DNA of 64,000 bases, from positions 45,219,911-45,283,910 of the forward strand of contig CP136066.1 of assembly GCA_032622095.1 (NCBI GenBank). The letters run 5' to 3'. A program made the position numbers and the translations under genes. This document shows, in pieces, positions 55,643 through 64,000 of this stretch (positions are counted from its first letter, which is position 1; every line of letters begins with the position of its first letter). This DNA is from Siphonodentalium dalli. Its lineage: Eukaryota > Mollusca > Scaphopoda > Gadilida > Siphonodentaliidae. Under the pieces are notes generated by a model. It did no database searches and was not told where the DNA came from. It was given only the letters and a program-made list of their open reading frames with translations.

Positions 55643-55842
55643 TTAACCCTTCCATGACTGCAGCTTCCTGAAATTTTGCGAAAACCCTGGGCCTCGCATA
55701 TATAAGAGAATACATTGGCCTAACAATATTTACCTTGACCTTTACCAAGTGCATTCTATGGGAGACGTGCATATATAAGAGAATGCACTGGCTTAGGGTC
55801 TTTAATGCTGCACCAGAGCAGCTCCCATCATGAAAGGGTTAA
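55643..55842. mobile_element. TTAA foldback MITE, CATGACTGCAGC family, copy 2
   Basis: Same element and ends as 24922-25121. Confidence 0.7.
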
Positions 55843-55864
55843 GTGACCAATTTATCAATATATG

Positions 55865-56306
55865 TGACCCGCCATATCAAATCCAGTCGTAAGTCGGGAT
55901 TTTTTTACCCTGTGCCAATGCATTCTCTTATATATATGAGAGTCGACCATAGGTCGCCTCGCATATATAAGAGAATGCATTGGCCTAACAATTTTTTACA
56001 ATGTTTCTGACAATTTTTAGGACATAAAATAAAACACATCCATTACCCTGCAGGGAGCCCCACACATATATAGAAGCATATAGAAGAGTGTCGTCTGCTC
56101 ATGGTTGTCTGGGGCTCTGTATGGGTGAAATTATAAAATTTTTAAAGAATACAAGAAAAAATTATTAAAAATGATAAAAAATTGTTAGGCCAATGCATTC
56201 TCTTATATATGCGAGGCGACCTATGGTCGACTCACATATATAAGAGAATGCATTGGCACAGGGTAAAAAAATCCCGACTTACGACTGGATTTGATATGGC
56301 GGGTCA
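55865..56306. mobile_element. TGACCCGCC foldback MITE, complete, copy 2
   Basis: Both ends and both hairpins are present (about 55913-55983 and 56189-56257). The second hairpin, lost in copy 1, is intact here. Confidence 0.8.
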
Positions 56307-56319
56307 TCTATTGCTGTGT

Positions 56320-56719
56320 TTAACCCTTTTACCCAACAGAACGGCCCTGTGCCAATGCATTCTCTTATATATGCGAGTCGACCATAGGTCGCCTCGCATA
56401 TATAAGAGAATGCATTGGCTTAACACATTACAAATTATAAAATTGTTAAAGAAGGTAAGAAAAAATGATAAAAAGTGTTAAAAAAAGATTTTGTTTAGGC
56501 CAATGCATTCTCTTATATATGCGAGGCGACCTATGGTCGACTCGCATATATAAGGGAATGCATTGGCACAGGGCTAACTGTAACTATCACAATGTGGTCA
56601 AGGAGCCGGTTCCAATGATATCCATATTTGTATGGTTCTATTGAGACAGACCGAAGATATTTTAGGCTGTTAAAGCTTTATTTGGCCGGTTTTGGCCGGT
56701 TTGTTGGGTAAAGGGTTAA
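56320..56719. mobile_element. TTAA foldback MITE present only in copy 2
   Basis: The element runs CCCTTTTACCCAACAGAACG to TTTGTTGGGTAAAGGG at 56324-56715, with TTAA on each side (56320-56323 and 56716-56719). At the matching place in copy 1 (25523-25526) a single TTAA joins GCTGTGT to ATGGGAACTC. This is a direct empty-versus-filled comparison. It contains two reverse-complement TATA hairpins (about 56349-56418 and 56496-56565). Confidence 0.93.
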
Positions 56720-56772
56720 ATGGGAACTCACTGGCCAAATAAAAATATTTTTTGCCAAATCAGTGGCCATAT

Positions 56773-57367
56773 CAAGCCTGGATAGATATAGTGTGTGTCT
56801 GACATTTGCAGAATGAGGTCCCCAGATGGCGAATTTAATGAAGCAATCCCGCACAGTGGGCTAGCATCACCAACTTCACCTTCTGGGGAAATCATTCTTG
56901 TCAAATAAATATAATTTTCACCATATCAGGCTTGGATATAGTGTGTGTCAGACATTTGCAGAATAAGGTCCACAGAGGGTGAAGTTTGTGAGGCTACCCT
57001 CAGGCTAGCATCATCAAAATCAGCCACTGTGGACCTCATACTGCTTAGGCCTCATCTTCTGGAAAGTATCTATAGTCTCAAATTAACATTGTTTTTATTT
57101 ACTATTTCCCCTTCTGTTTAGTCGCTATATCCCTTAATTTGCAGAAGATAAAATGCATAATTGAGGTGTCTAACGGGTGAATGTCACCCACTTCAATTGG
57201 AGAACTTCAATCTGATCATAAGTCTCCCAAAGCAGTTGAGGTCTAAGCAGAATGAGGTCCCCCAGAGGGTGAATTTGGTGATGCTAGACCACCATGCAGT
57301 ATAGCGTAAATAAATTAACCCTCTGGGGACCTCATTCTGCAAATGTCAGACACACTATCCAGACTTG
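56773..57367. mobile_element. hAT-like MITE, GGCCAYAT duplication, copy 2
   Basis: Same insertion as 25580-26178, with flanks GGCCATAT (56765-56772) and GGCCACAT (57368-57375). Confidence 0.78.
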
Positions 57368-57434
57368 GGCCACATGTGAATTATTATTCATTTGGTAAGC
57401 GGCAACACAAACTCTACTGGAACACAAATTTATA

Positions 57435-57919
57435 CAGTAATGCCCTAATTAATCGACTCCTTTAACCCTTTACCCAACAGAACGGCCCTGTGCCAATGCA
57501 TTCTCTTATATATGCGAGTCGACCATAGGTCGCCTCGCATATATAAGAGAATGCATTGGCTTAACACATTAAAAATTATAAAATTGTTAAAGAATGTAAG
57601 AAATTTTTTTTTTAGGCCAATGCATTCTCTTATATATGCGAGTCGACTCGCATATATAAGAGAATGCATTGGCACAGGGCATAACTGTAACTATCACAAT
57701 GTGGTCAAGGAGCCGGTTCCAATGATATCCATATTTGTATGGTTCTATTGAGACAGACCGAAGATATTTTAGGCTGTTGAAGCTTTATTTGGCCGGTTTT
57801 GGCCGGTTTGTTGGGTAAAGGGTTAACCACAGCAGAATTATTGGTAACTTTTCAGGATTTAGTCGGAAATATGGCTTGTTGCCATTCATCGGAAAGCTCT
57901 ATTAATTAGGGCATTACTG
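57435..57919. mobile_element. TA-MITE split by TTAA foldback MITE, copy 2
   Basis: Same nested pair as 26246-26755. The inner TTAA element occupies 57462-57826, and its spacer is about 25 bp shorter than in copy 1. The right terminus overlaps the 3' edge of GTF3C1 exon B. Confidence 0.85.
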
Positions 57920-58361
57920 TATCTTTTCCACCGAATCTGATAATTACCCGGGAGCAATCGACCTTCTTCTTCGGACTCGGCTTCTTTCTGGGTCGCCTGA
58001 CTGGTGGAGGGCTCACGAATGCCGACATTTCACCAGTATACAACCCCCCGGAGCTCTGTAGTATACTGTCAGCATCGGTCATAGCATGCAGTCCAAACAG
58101 GCCTTTCATCTTCGTAACGTCTGAGATTGACCAGTTCCAGTTACGCTGAATGTGACAGAAGATGGAGGAGTCCATGCCGGCAGCACCACGGCCATCACCA
58201 GGAATCAAACCATGGTCAAACTTCTCTGCGATATCTCGCTGCCGTTTCGCCTCCTCTTGACTAATATGTGTGACTGGATCAGGATCTGAATCATCATCGT
58301 CTGCCAGACGGCTGCTCTTTCTGCTTTTATGGGATCCTAATGGCGTGTTTGTGGCAAATAC
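57918..58361 (-). CDS. GTF3C1: TFIIIC largest subunit (GTF3C1), penultimate exon B
   Basis: 148 codons, phase 0 at both ends. It starts after CTTTTTGCAG with VFATNTPLGSHKSRKSSR. It carries an acidic patch (DDDDSDPDP), the conserved GLIPGDGRGAAGMDSS and RNWNWS, then the variable segment and a basic cluster (PPVRRPRKKPSPKKK). It ends VIIRFGGKDT before GTAATG. The conserved block fits the region of human GTF3C1 just before the SANT-like segment encoded by exon C, so the order A-B-C is as expected. The last two or three bases of the exon and the donor are TA-MITE sequence. Confidence 0.88.
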
Positions 58362-58921
58362 CTGCAAAAAGAGTGTGAATAATCACCAGAGAGGTTTCAC
58401 AAACTCACAACTGCAATTAGCAGTTAGAAGCATGTTGCACTGAGAATGCCTTAGGCCAAACAAAAATTGTCTGTTTCCGATTTCTTGAGCAAAAAGATCC
58501 AGGTAGGCAGGTAGGAAATATTTTATATTTTTTTTCAAATCCATCTATAATGCACCATATTCTAAAAACAAGATAAAAGTTGGTATTTTCAGAAGTAAAT
58601 TGTTTTTGAAAATTCCATCTAAAGTTATTGCTGCTTAATGTAAACATAGTATATAGTATATATTTAGCGATATAGATGTGTTTAGTACTGTTTAGATGTC
58701 AATTACGTATTACATGCTTATAACAAAACAAATTTTTTTTAAATAAAATGTTCATTGTTTTTTTAATTTTGGAAAACAAATCCAGGTCAGCCCAATTTGG
58801 CAGGTAGGTCGGGAAACCGCAAACACAGATGTTTTTTGTTTGCCTTAGGCCCCATCATTCACAATACATAAAAAACGTAAACAATCATGAGAAAGATATA
58901 TCACTACTTCCATACAGGCCT
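58362..58921 (-). other. Intron A-B, part without features
   Basis: AT-rich, shared with 27198-27756. The open frame 58417-58647 has no recognisable domain. Confidence 0.5.
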
Positions 58922-59526
58922 TTAAGCCGCTTTCACACACCTGCGGCTGATGCATGTGGTAAAAATTTTGCATGCTACCCTTTCACAGGACTGTAGCCAA
59001 TGTTGTGTTTAACACCTGTGGATATGTATATAACTTATAGATATAATGTATATAAACACCAAAAGGAGTTTCATACAGTAGAACACTGACTAGAAGATAG
59101 GCAGGTACATGTAGGTTGGATTCGATCTGTCTCCAGTCAAATGACAATATGAATCTTCATACACTGGATCCTACATAAACATTGCTCTCAGCTTTTGTTA
59201 CTGTGCTGTCTCGCTTGTGACTAGCTGTTATTTACGGGCTTTTATTTGTGGTAAGCAGAAGTTATAGAAGGACTCCGGATTTAACTCGTCAAATTTCTTC
59301 CACTTCACCAGCCATCTTCATGTAGTTGTGATGCTGACTGGACGTTCCGCCATGTGTTTGACGCAGTGAAACGCAACCGATTTCAGAATTTTTTTTAATT
59401 AATTGGATGCCTTTAACTGCGTCAGCCGCGACCCTGTGAAAGCACCAGTGATCTATAGGTATGTACATGTATGGTTTGAAACATTGCACCTAACCCGATA
59501 GCTACAGGTCTGTGAAAGCGGCTTAA
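58922..59526. mobile_element. TTAA-flanked MITE, AGCCGCTTTCACA family, copy 2
   Basis: TTAAGCCGCTTTCACACACC to GTGAAAGCGGCTTAA. Same insertion as 27757-28361. Confidence 0.72.
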
Positions 59527-59645
59527 TATTAGTGTAATTTGGGATCATCATGGCGAACCATATGTCAGCCTGGTAAGATAAAATTCCAAATTTAGAGTAA
59601 AATACTTGAATTGTTGCATTTGATTTTTGAGAATGATCAATTCCA

Positions 59646-60056
59646 GGATTATTTTTTGTTGATATTTTTATAATTTTTTCTTATATTCTTTCACAATTTT
59701 ATCATTTTTTCTTATATTCTTTCACAATTTTATTACTTTTTATAATTTTTTTCTTACATTCTTTATCAATTTTTATAATTTTTTCTTACATTCTTTAACA
59801 ATTTTATCATTTTTTATCATTATTTCTTACATTCTTTAACAAATTTTTATTAAATTTTTTATTAAATTTTTTCTTACATTTTTTATAAAAAAAATTCTTA
59901 CATTTTTTAACAATTAAAAAATAAAATTTGTTAGGCCAATGCATTCTCTTATATATTCGAGGGAGGTGACCTATGGGAACACTCGCATATATAATAGAAT
60001 GCATTGGCACAGAGTTTTCGCAAAAATTCAAGAAGCTCCCATCATGAAAGGGTTAA
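59646..60056. mobile_element. Foldback MITE with amplified spacer, copy 2
   Basis: Corresponds to 28480-28890: repeated TTCTTACATTCTTTAACAAT-type spacer units, one hairpin at about 59935-60010 and the TTAA end at 60053-60056. Confidence 0.65.
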
Positions 60057-60402
60057 TTAATCCAAAAAAACTTTGCAACAGATTTATCAAAACGCTACTT
60101 ATGGTACCATCATTGCCTACTGGTATTAACATTATTTATCATCATGCGTGAAATTTTACGACAACAAAATCCTAAATAATTGTTGAAATCGTTGGATATC
60201 ATATAATTCTATTATCATATGTATTAAAAGTTATATTCAAAGGCAGATCGTCTCCCCTAACAACCCGTTTAGGGAAATGGTCCCAGGCCCTTTCCATTGG
60301 GCAAATTTGCGACATAAATTTTATAATTGAGAACAGATAGAGAATATAGGCACAAGCATTTTCATTGTACAAGAGGTATAACTCAGTATCATCAAGCAGT
60401 TA

Positions 60403-60703
60403 AAGGCACAGATGGCCTTCATGGTGGGTCAGCTGTTAAAATAGTCACACCCATTAAAACTGCCATTAACAGAAATTTGTATGCTGTGTTATGTAAACAA
60501 AAGCTAGGTTCTGTAACCTTTTTGGCTTTTGTTTACATAACAATTCATACAAACTTGACAATAACATACTATTTACGCAATATGTATGATTGGTATAATA
60601 ACAAACTCTGTCTATATTTTAATATTCTTTATGTTTATGGCGGTTTTAATGGATGTGACTATTTTATTAGCAATACCCACCACGAAGGCCATCATTGCCT
60701 TCA
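60403..60703. mobile_element. Complete inverted-repeat element containing the duplication endpoint
   Basis: The left arm GATGGCCTTCATGGTGGGTC..AAAATAGTCACACCCATTAA pairs with ATTAATGGATGTGACTATTT-type complement and ..CCCACCACGAAGGCCATC on the right. The homology to copy 1 ends at 60579, in the middle of this element. Confidence 0.7.
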
Positions 60704-60920
60704 AATGTATTTCTCAGAACATTTATTTTTATTTTATGTGAATGTAACAAGAGGATTTTAGAATATTCATGAAAAGAAGAGGAATTCCAGTCTTGTGTTC
60801 ACAAAACAAGATACTTTCTGTTTATTGGGAATTTGGGTGTCAGAAATTGGGAAAAACTTGGCTATTTCCCATTGGGAATGGGGTCCATTTCCGGCCCTGT
60901 CGTTGTTGCCCAAATATGTT
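60704..60920. other. Intron A-B, unique part
   Basis: Single-copy AT-rich sequence between the duplication end and the next foldback element; nothing recognised. Confidence 0.5.
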
Positions 60921-61503
60921 TTAACCCTCTATGACCTGCTATGACTGGAACTTCCTGAAATTTTGCGAAAACCCTGTGCCAATGCATTCTCTTATATACG
61001 CAAGCCTCGCATATATAACAGAATACATTAGCCTAACAATATTTGCCTTGCCTTGTAAGCCAGTGCATTCCCTATGGGAGACTCGCATACAGCTATGCTC
61101 TAATTAATCGACCCTCCTTAACGAGGTTGACATGCGGTCAGGCGGTCACCCGTGGTACTGAAACCGCGGATAACCAGGTGGTCGCGTTTGGGTTTTGGGA
61201 ACCACGGTGACCCACGGTCACGCATTTCATGACCTCGGTTGTCTAATACTAATAATTTCTTGAATGCACGAGCCACGATAGAAAACAACACAGTTATTAA
61301 GTGCACCTAATCGAGATTTTAATATAATAAAATGACTATCTGGCATTTATTTTATATGTCAATTTCTTTAATATATTTTCGACACTAACAATTACATAAT
61401 TATACTTTTTTTACTAGGTTGTGACATATCGCATATATAAGAGAATGTGCTGGCACAGGATAATTAAAGCTGCACCAGCACATTCCAGACATGAAAGAGT
61501 TAA
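60921..61503. mobile_element. TTAA foldback MITE, CATGAC family, interrupted
   Basis: The left end is TTAACCCTCTATGACC with a duplicated CTGCTATGACTGGAACTTCC. The right end is CACATTCCAGACATGAAAGA then GTTAA. Between them lie one damaged hairpin and a TA-MITE relic at 61089 (CAGCTATGCTCTAATTAATC). A further insertion is framed by CGAGGTTGACATGCGG and CGCATTTCATGACCTCGG (about 61119-61240). Its right TTAA lies 15 bp from the exon A donor. Confidence 0.65.
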
Positions 61504-61519
61504 ATGCTAATACACTAAC

Positions 61520-62177
61520 CTGCAGATCAAGCCAGTATCGCTCAACATCCTCCTGCTCCTTGAAGTAATATGTACTTTTGGGGAAGAACAGGTCCTCTGG
61601 GCACTTAGTTTTAAAATATCCAACTGCCGAGGTTCTAGTATCTAGCAGGCTTGCCTTTCTATGGAGATAGATAAAAACCTGATCTTTCTCTTTGAGGAAA
61701 TGTGAGCCAAATGAAAGCAGGCCAAACGAACATAACATCGAACAAATCTCGTGGAACGCAAATATGTACCGCCGTGAATACGTCAGTTGTTTGACGATTG
61801 GACCAGGCACTGCTGTGACAGGATAGAATCGTTTCACTGGATCGTCTAACATCTCCTCGACTCCATCCACCTTATATGGAATGTTAATGATTCTGCAGAA
61901 GACGAACAGTGGCAATAGTAAGAGGACGTCACTGATGAGGCACCAGCCCTCGGGAAATCCTTTATGCTTCGGCAAGGGAGCAACAAACTGGCGCCAGCTC
62001 TGTTCGTCTTTGAATACGTAAGGCGTAGTTCCAGGAGATCCTGTCATACTCATTTGCTCACTATTAGCATCTGATGGTGAACTGACCCTCTCAAAATCCC
62101 CTTGGTAGCCATAAACTATGTACCAGAGGAACTCATGGACAACTTGGGCACGTCGCATTTTTGGTAGCAAACCATAC
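61520..62177 (-). CDS. GTF3C1: TFIIIC largest subunit (GTF3C1), exon A
   Basis: About 219 codons. The acceptor is CTTCTTTCAG at 62178; the exon starts with a split codon then YGLLPKMRRAQVVHEFLWYI. The donor is CTGCAG|GTTAGT at 61519, phase 0. Conserved parts recall vertebrate GTF3C1: VHEFLWYIVYG, GFPEGWCLISDVLLLLPLFV, DDPVKRFYPV and the closing DVERYWLDLQ, which continues in frame into VFATNTPLG of exon B. The first methionine in the exon is internal, not a start codon. Only one copy exists in the window; the duplicated exons at 21-27 kb have no partner to it. Upstream exons lie beyond 62178, probably outside the window. Confidence 0.9.
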
Positions 62178-63490
62178 CTGAAAGAAGATATTGGAGCGTC
62201 AACATTAGAACAACAGAGAACTAACCCAAGCTACCGGTATCTGACTATCTCAAAATTACATGTATTGTTGAAACGATTAATCGTCTTGGACTAGTATTCA
62301 GGCTGAAATTTACTACAAAATTGCTACCTTACTCGTATTTAAATTCGCACAGTACTATTTTTCACACACCCATCGGTGCGTGAATTTAAAACTGAGCGAA
62401 AAATAGTACGATCCCACACAAGTTTAATCTAAACCACATGCCATATGAAATAAAAGAGTGCTAATTTTGCTGAGTTTACACTGGAGTTTACATATATTAT
62501 GAACGGTTGAATAGACAATTACGCCTATACATACATGTATGTATATATTTGCATTCGGCCAACCTCTATCAAGACCATTGCTCACAATGCCAAGCGACAA
62601 ATCATGGTAACATAGACATTGTTGAAATGCTTGTATAAGAAATACTAATATTCCAGGTCACCACAAATATAAATAACTCAAAATTATGTAAATCCGCTGT
62701 GAATGTGTTTAATATACACATATACTACCTCCAGCAATGACTAAGCACCCAACTGTCATCAGCTCCAAGATATACGAAAATATCACAGAAATATTACGAA
62801 AATAGTTTTGAATTCGCGCAGCTAGGTGTGCGAATTTAAAGTGCGCGAATTCAAAACTGAGCGGAAAATGGTACTGTGCAAATTTTTAAAGACGAGTAAG
62901 GCCAACAAAAAAAACACTTTGTTTCCGATACCCTGCCTGGCTGAGATTTTCTTGCCTGCCTCAATTTTTTTTTTCAATTTTCTCCAGAGAGCTAGTCAAA
63001 AGTTACCTGTTAGAGTGTCAATGTGAATATTTATTGTTTTTTCCCAATCCCGAAAGCAAAAATAAGTCGGTTATTGGTAGAGATCATACTGCAGAGTGAA
63101 TGAATTCAAGGGACAGCATGTTTTTATCCATTGCTTGGCTCATTTTAACTATTATATCACTTACGGCTAAAAAGTTTTAAAAAAAAAATGTAAAACAAAA
63201 TAAATCCCTGCCTGCCTGTCTGGAAAATTTATTCAGTATATAACCAAACTAGCCTGGTCATGGTTACATCTGCAGCAGGTAATAATGTGATAAAATCATA
63301 CTTGCAGGGTTTCCGCTGGGGATAAAATGTTGGGTCCTTAGAACCTAGGAGAGGACATGCCGACCATGGTTTACTCCAGGTTAAACTAGAGGTGTGACTG
63401 TCCCAATGGGACTACGGATACCCCCCTGTTTTTAAAATACTAAGATGTTTCACATGTCAGTAAACATTTAGTTAAAATAATAAAATAACA
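62178..63490 (-). other. Upstream GTF3C1 intron, with inverted-repeat element
   Basis: I find no further GTF3C1 exon here. The stretch 62327-62900 is bounded by CCTTACTCGTATTTAAATTC and its complement near GACGAGTAAGG, with internal GCACAGTAC and GAATTTAAA words; it looks like a MITE of about 570 bp. The remainder is AT-rich. Confidence 0.55.
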
Positions 63491-64000
63491 ATTCCCATTG
63501 CAGGTGTACAACCATAACCCTAATCTTAAACCTATTGACCGAAAAATGTAGGAATAAAAGCTTGGACAAAATTATGTATGTTGCGAAAAAAATTCTAAGT
63601 CGAAAAAGGGGAATAACTCCACACAAAAAATGTCGGACAGACGTCATAATCGCAGGTGCACAGGTTCCCATGGTACTAAATATCAGTGCCAAGATTAAAA
63701 AACATTGACCAAAAAATGTAGGAATAAAAGCTCGGACAAAATTATGCATGTTGCACAAAAAGTTTCTAAGTAAAAAAAGGGGGATAACTCCACCAAAAAA
63801 TGTCGGACAGACGTCATAATCGCAGGTGCACAAGTTCCCATGGTACTAAATATCTGTGCCACGTTTTAAAAAAATTGACCGAAAAATGTAGGAATAAAAG
63901 CTCGGACAAAAGTATACATGTTGCGAAAATTTTCGAAGTTGAAAAAGGAGGATAACTCCACCAAAAAAAGTCTGACAGACGTCATAATCGCAGGTGCACA
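63491..64000. repeat. 170-bp tandem repeat, about 3 units, running off the window
   Basis: ATTGACCGAAAAATGTAGGA recurs at 63534, 63704 and 63874, exactly 170 bp apart. Each unit also has TCGGACAGACGTCATAATCG, CAGGTGCACAGGTTCCCATG and ATAACTCCAC. Units differ by a few percent. The minus-strand open frame across it reflects the repeat and is not a likely gene. Confidence 0.9.

Larger units (their letters stand above)
54668..57917 (-). other. Intron between GTF3C1 exons B and C
   Basis: The acceptor is CTCTGTACATTTCAG; the only phase-0 donor next to the conserved coding region is ACA|GTAATG, in a TA-MITE end. The intron carries the same MITEs as in copy 1, plus one extra foldback element. The stretch 54668-55281 holds no other recognisable feature. 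Confidence 0.68.
45723..60579. repeat. Segmental duplication, copy 2 (about 14.9 kb)
   Basis: Collinear with 15478-29413. It starts at TTAACCCTTTGAGTGCCAGG, directly against unrelated LINE-side sequence. It is longer than copy 1 mainly because of an extra foldback element (56320-56719) and a SINE-bearing segment (49142-50010). It lacks the extra inverted arm seen left of copy 1. Confidence 0.92.

Noticed and set aside
62158-62170. Start of translation for exon A at the first methionine
   Set aside because: A good acceptor lies just upstream, the frame continues through it, and family similarity begins before this methionine.
63468-63833. 121-codon minus-strand frame near the window end
   Set aside because: It is a translation of the 170-bp tandem repeat.

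Overview
The window is AT-rich animal nuclear DNA. It shows spliced genes with AG/GT intron borders, LINE and tRNA-derived SINE fragments, and many non-autonomous DNA transposons (MITEs). Recognisable genes are the 3' exons of a TFIIIC largest-subunit gene (GTF3C1-like) and the last exon of a fibrinogen-related protein gene. A degenerate repeat near 7.5-8.2 kb ending in GGTGAGCTAAAAA and the SINE type resemble repeats I associate with molluscs and other lophotrochozoans. That placement is a guess; only 'invertebrate animal' is well supported.

Layout. 0-8 kb is intergenic and built of MITEs, hairpins and tandem repeats. 8.3-9.0 kb (minus) is a fibrinogen-like C-terminal domain exon. 13.0-14.2 kb (minus) is a broken, 5'-truncated LINE reverse transcriptase. 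14.2-18.3 kb is a large inverted repeat with 1.5 kb arms around a 1.06 kb centre. 15.5-29.4 kb and 45.7-60.6 kb are two copies of one segment of about 14 kb, each carrying the last two recognisable GTF3C1 exons on the minus strand. 29.4-45.7 kb separates them and holds repeats, a second dead LINE, a hAT-type element and two weak exon candidates. 61.5-62.2 kb (minus) carries the preceding GTF3C1 exon, present once. The window ends in a 170-bp tandem repeat.

GTF3C1 reads right to left: exon A (62177-61520), exon B (58361-57918), terminal exon C (54667-51806), then second copies B' (27197-26754) and C' (23944-21083). All junctions used are phase 0. The second pair has intact reading frames but no exon A of its own. 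It could be an alternative 3' end, a decaying partial duplicate, or an unmerged second haplotype in the assembly.

The most distinctive non-genic feature is a set of TTAA-flanked elements (piggyBac-like target choice) built round one shared palindromic core: a hairpin of about 69 bp, an AT-rich spacer, then the reverse complement of the hairpin. The same core sits inside at least four kinds of terminal repeat. One insertion is present in one duplicate and absent at a clean TTAA in the other. Elements of this set and TA-flanked MITEs are nested in each other both ways. One TA-MITE end appears to provide the splice donor of GTF3C1 exon B. No transposase gene was recognised for any element.
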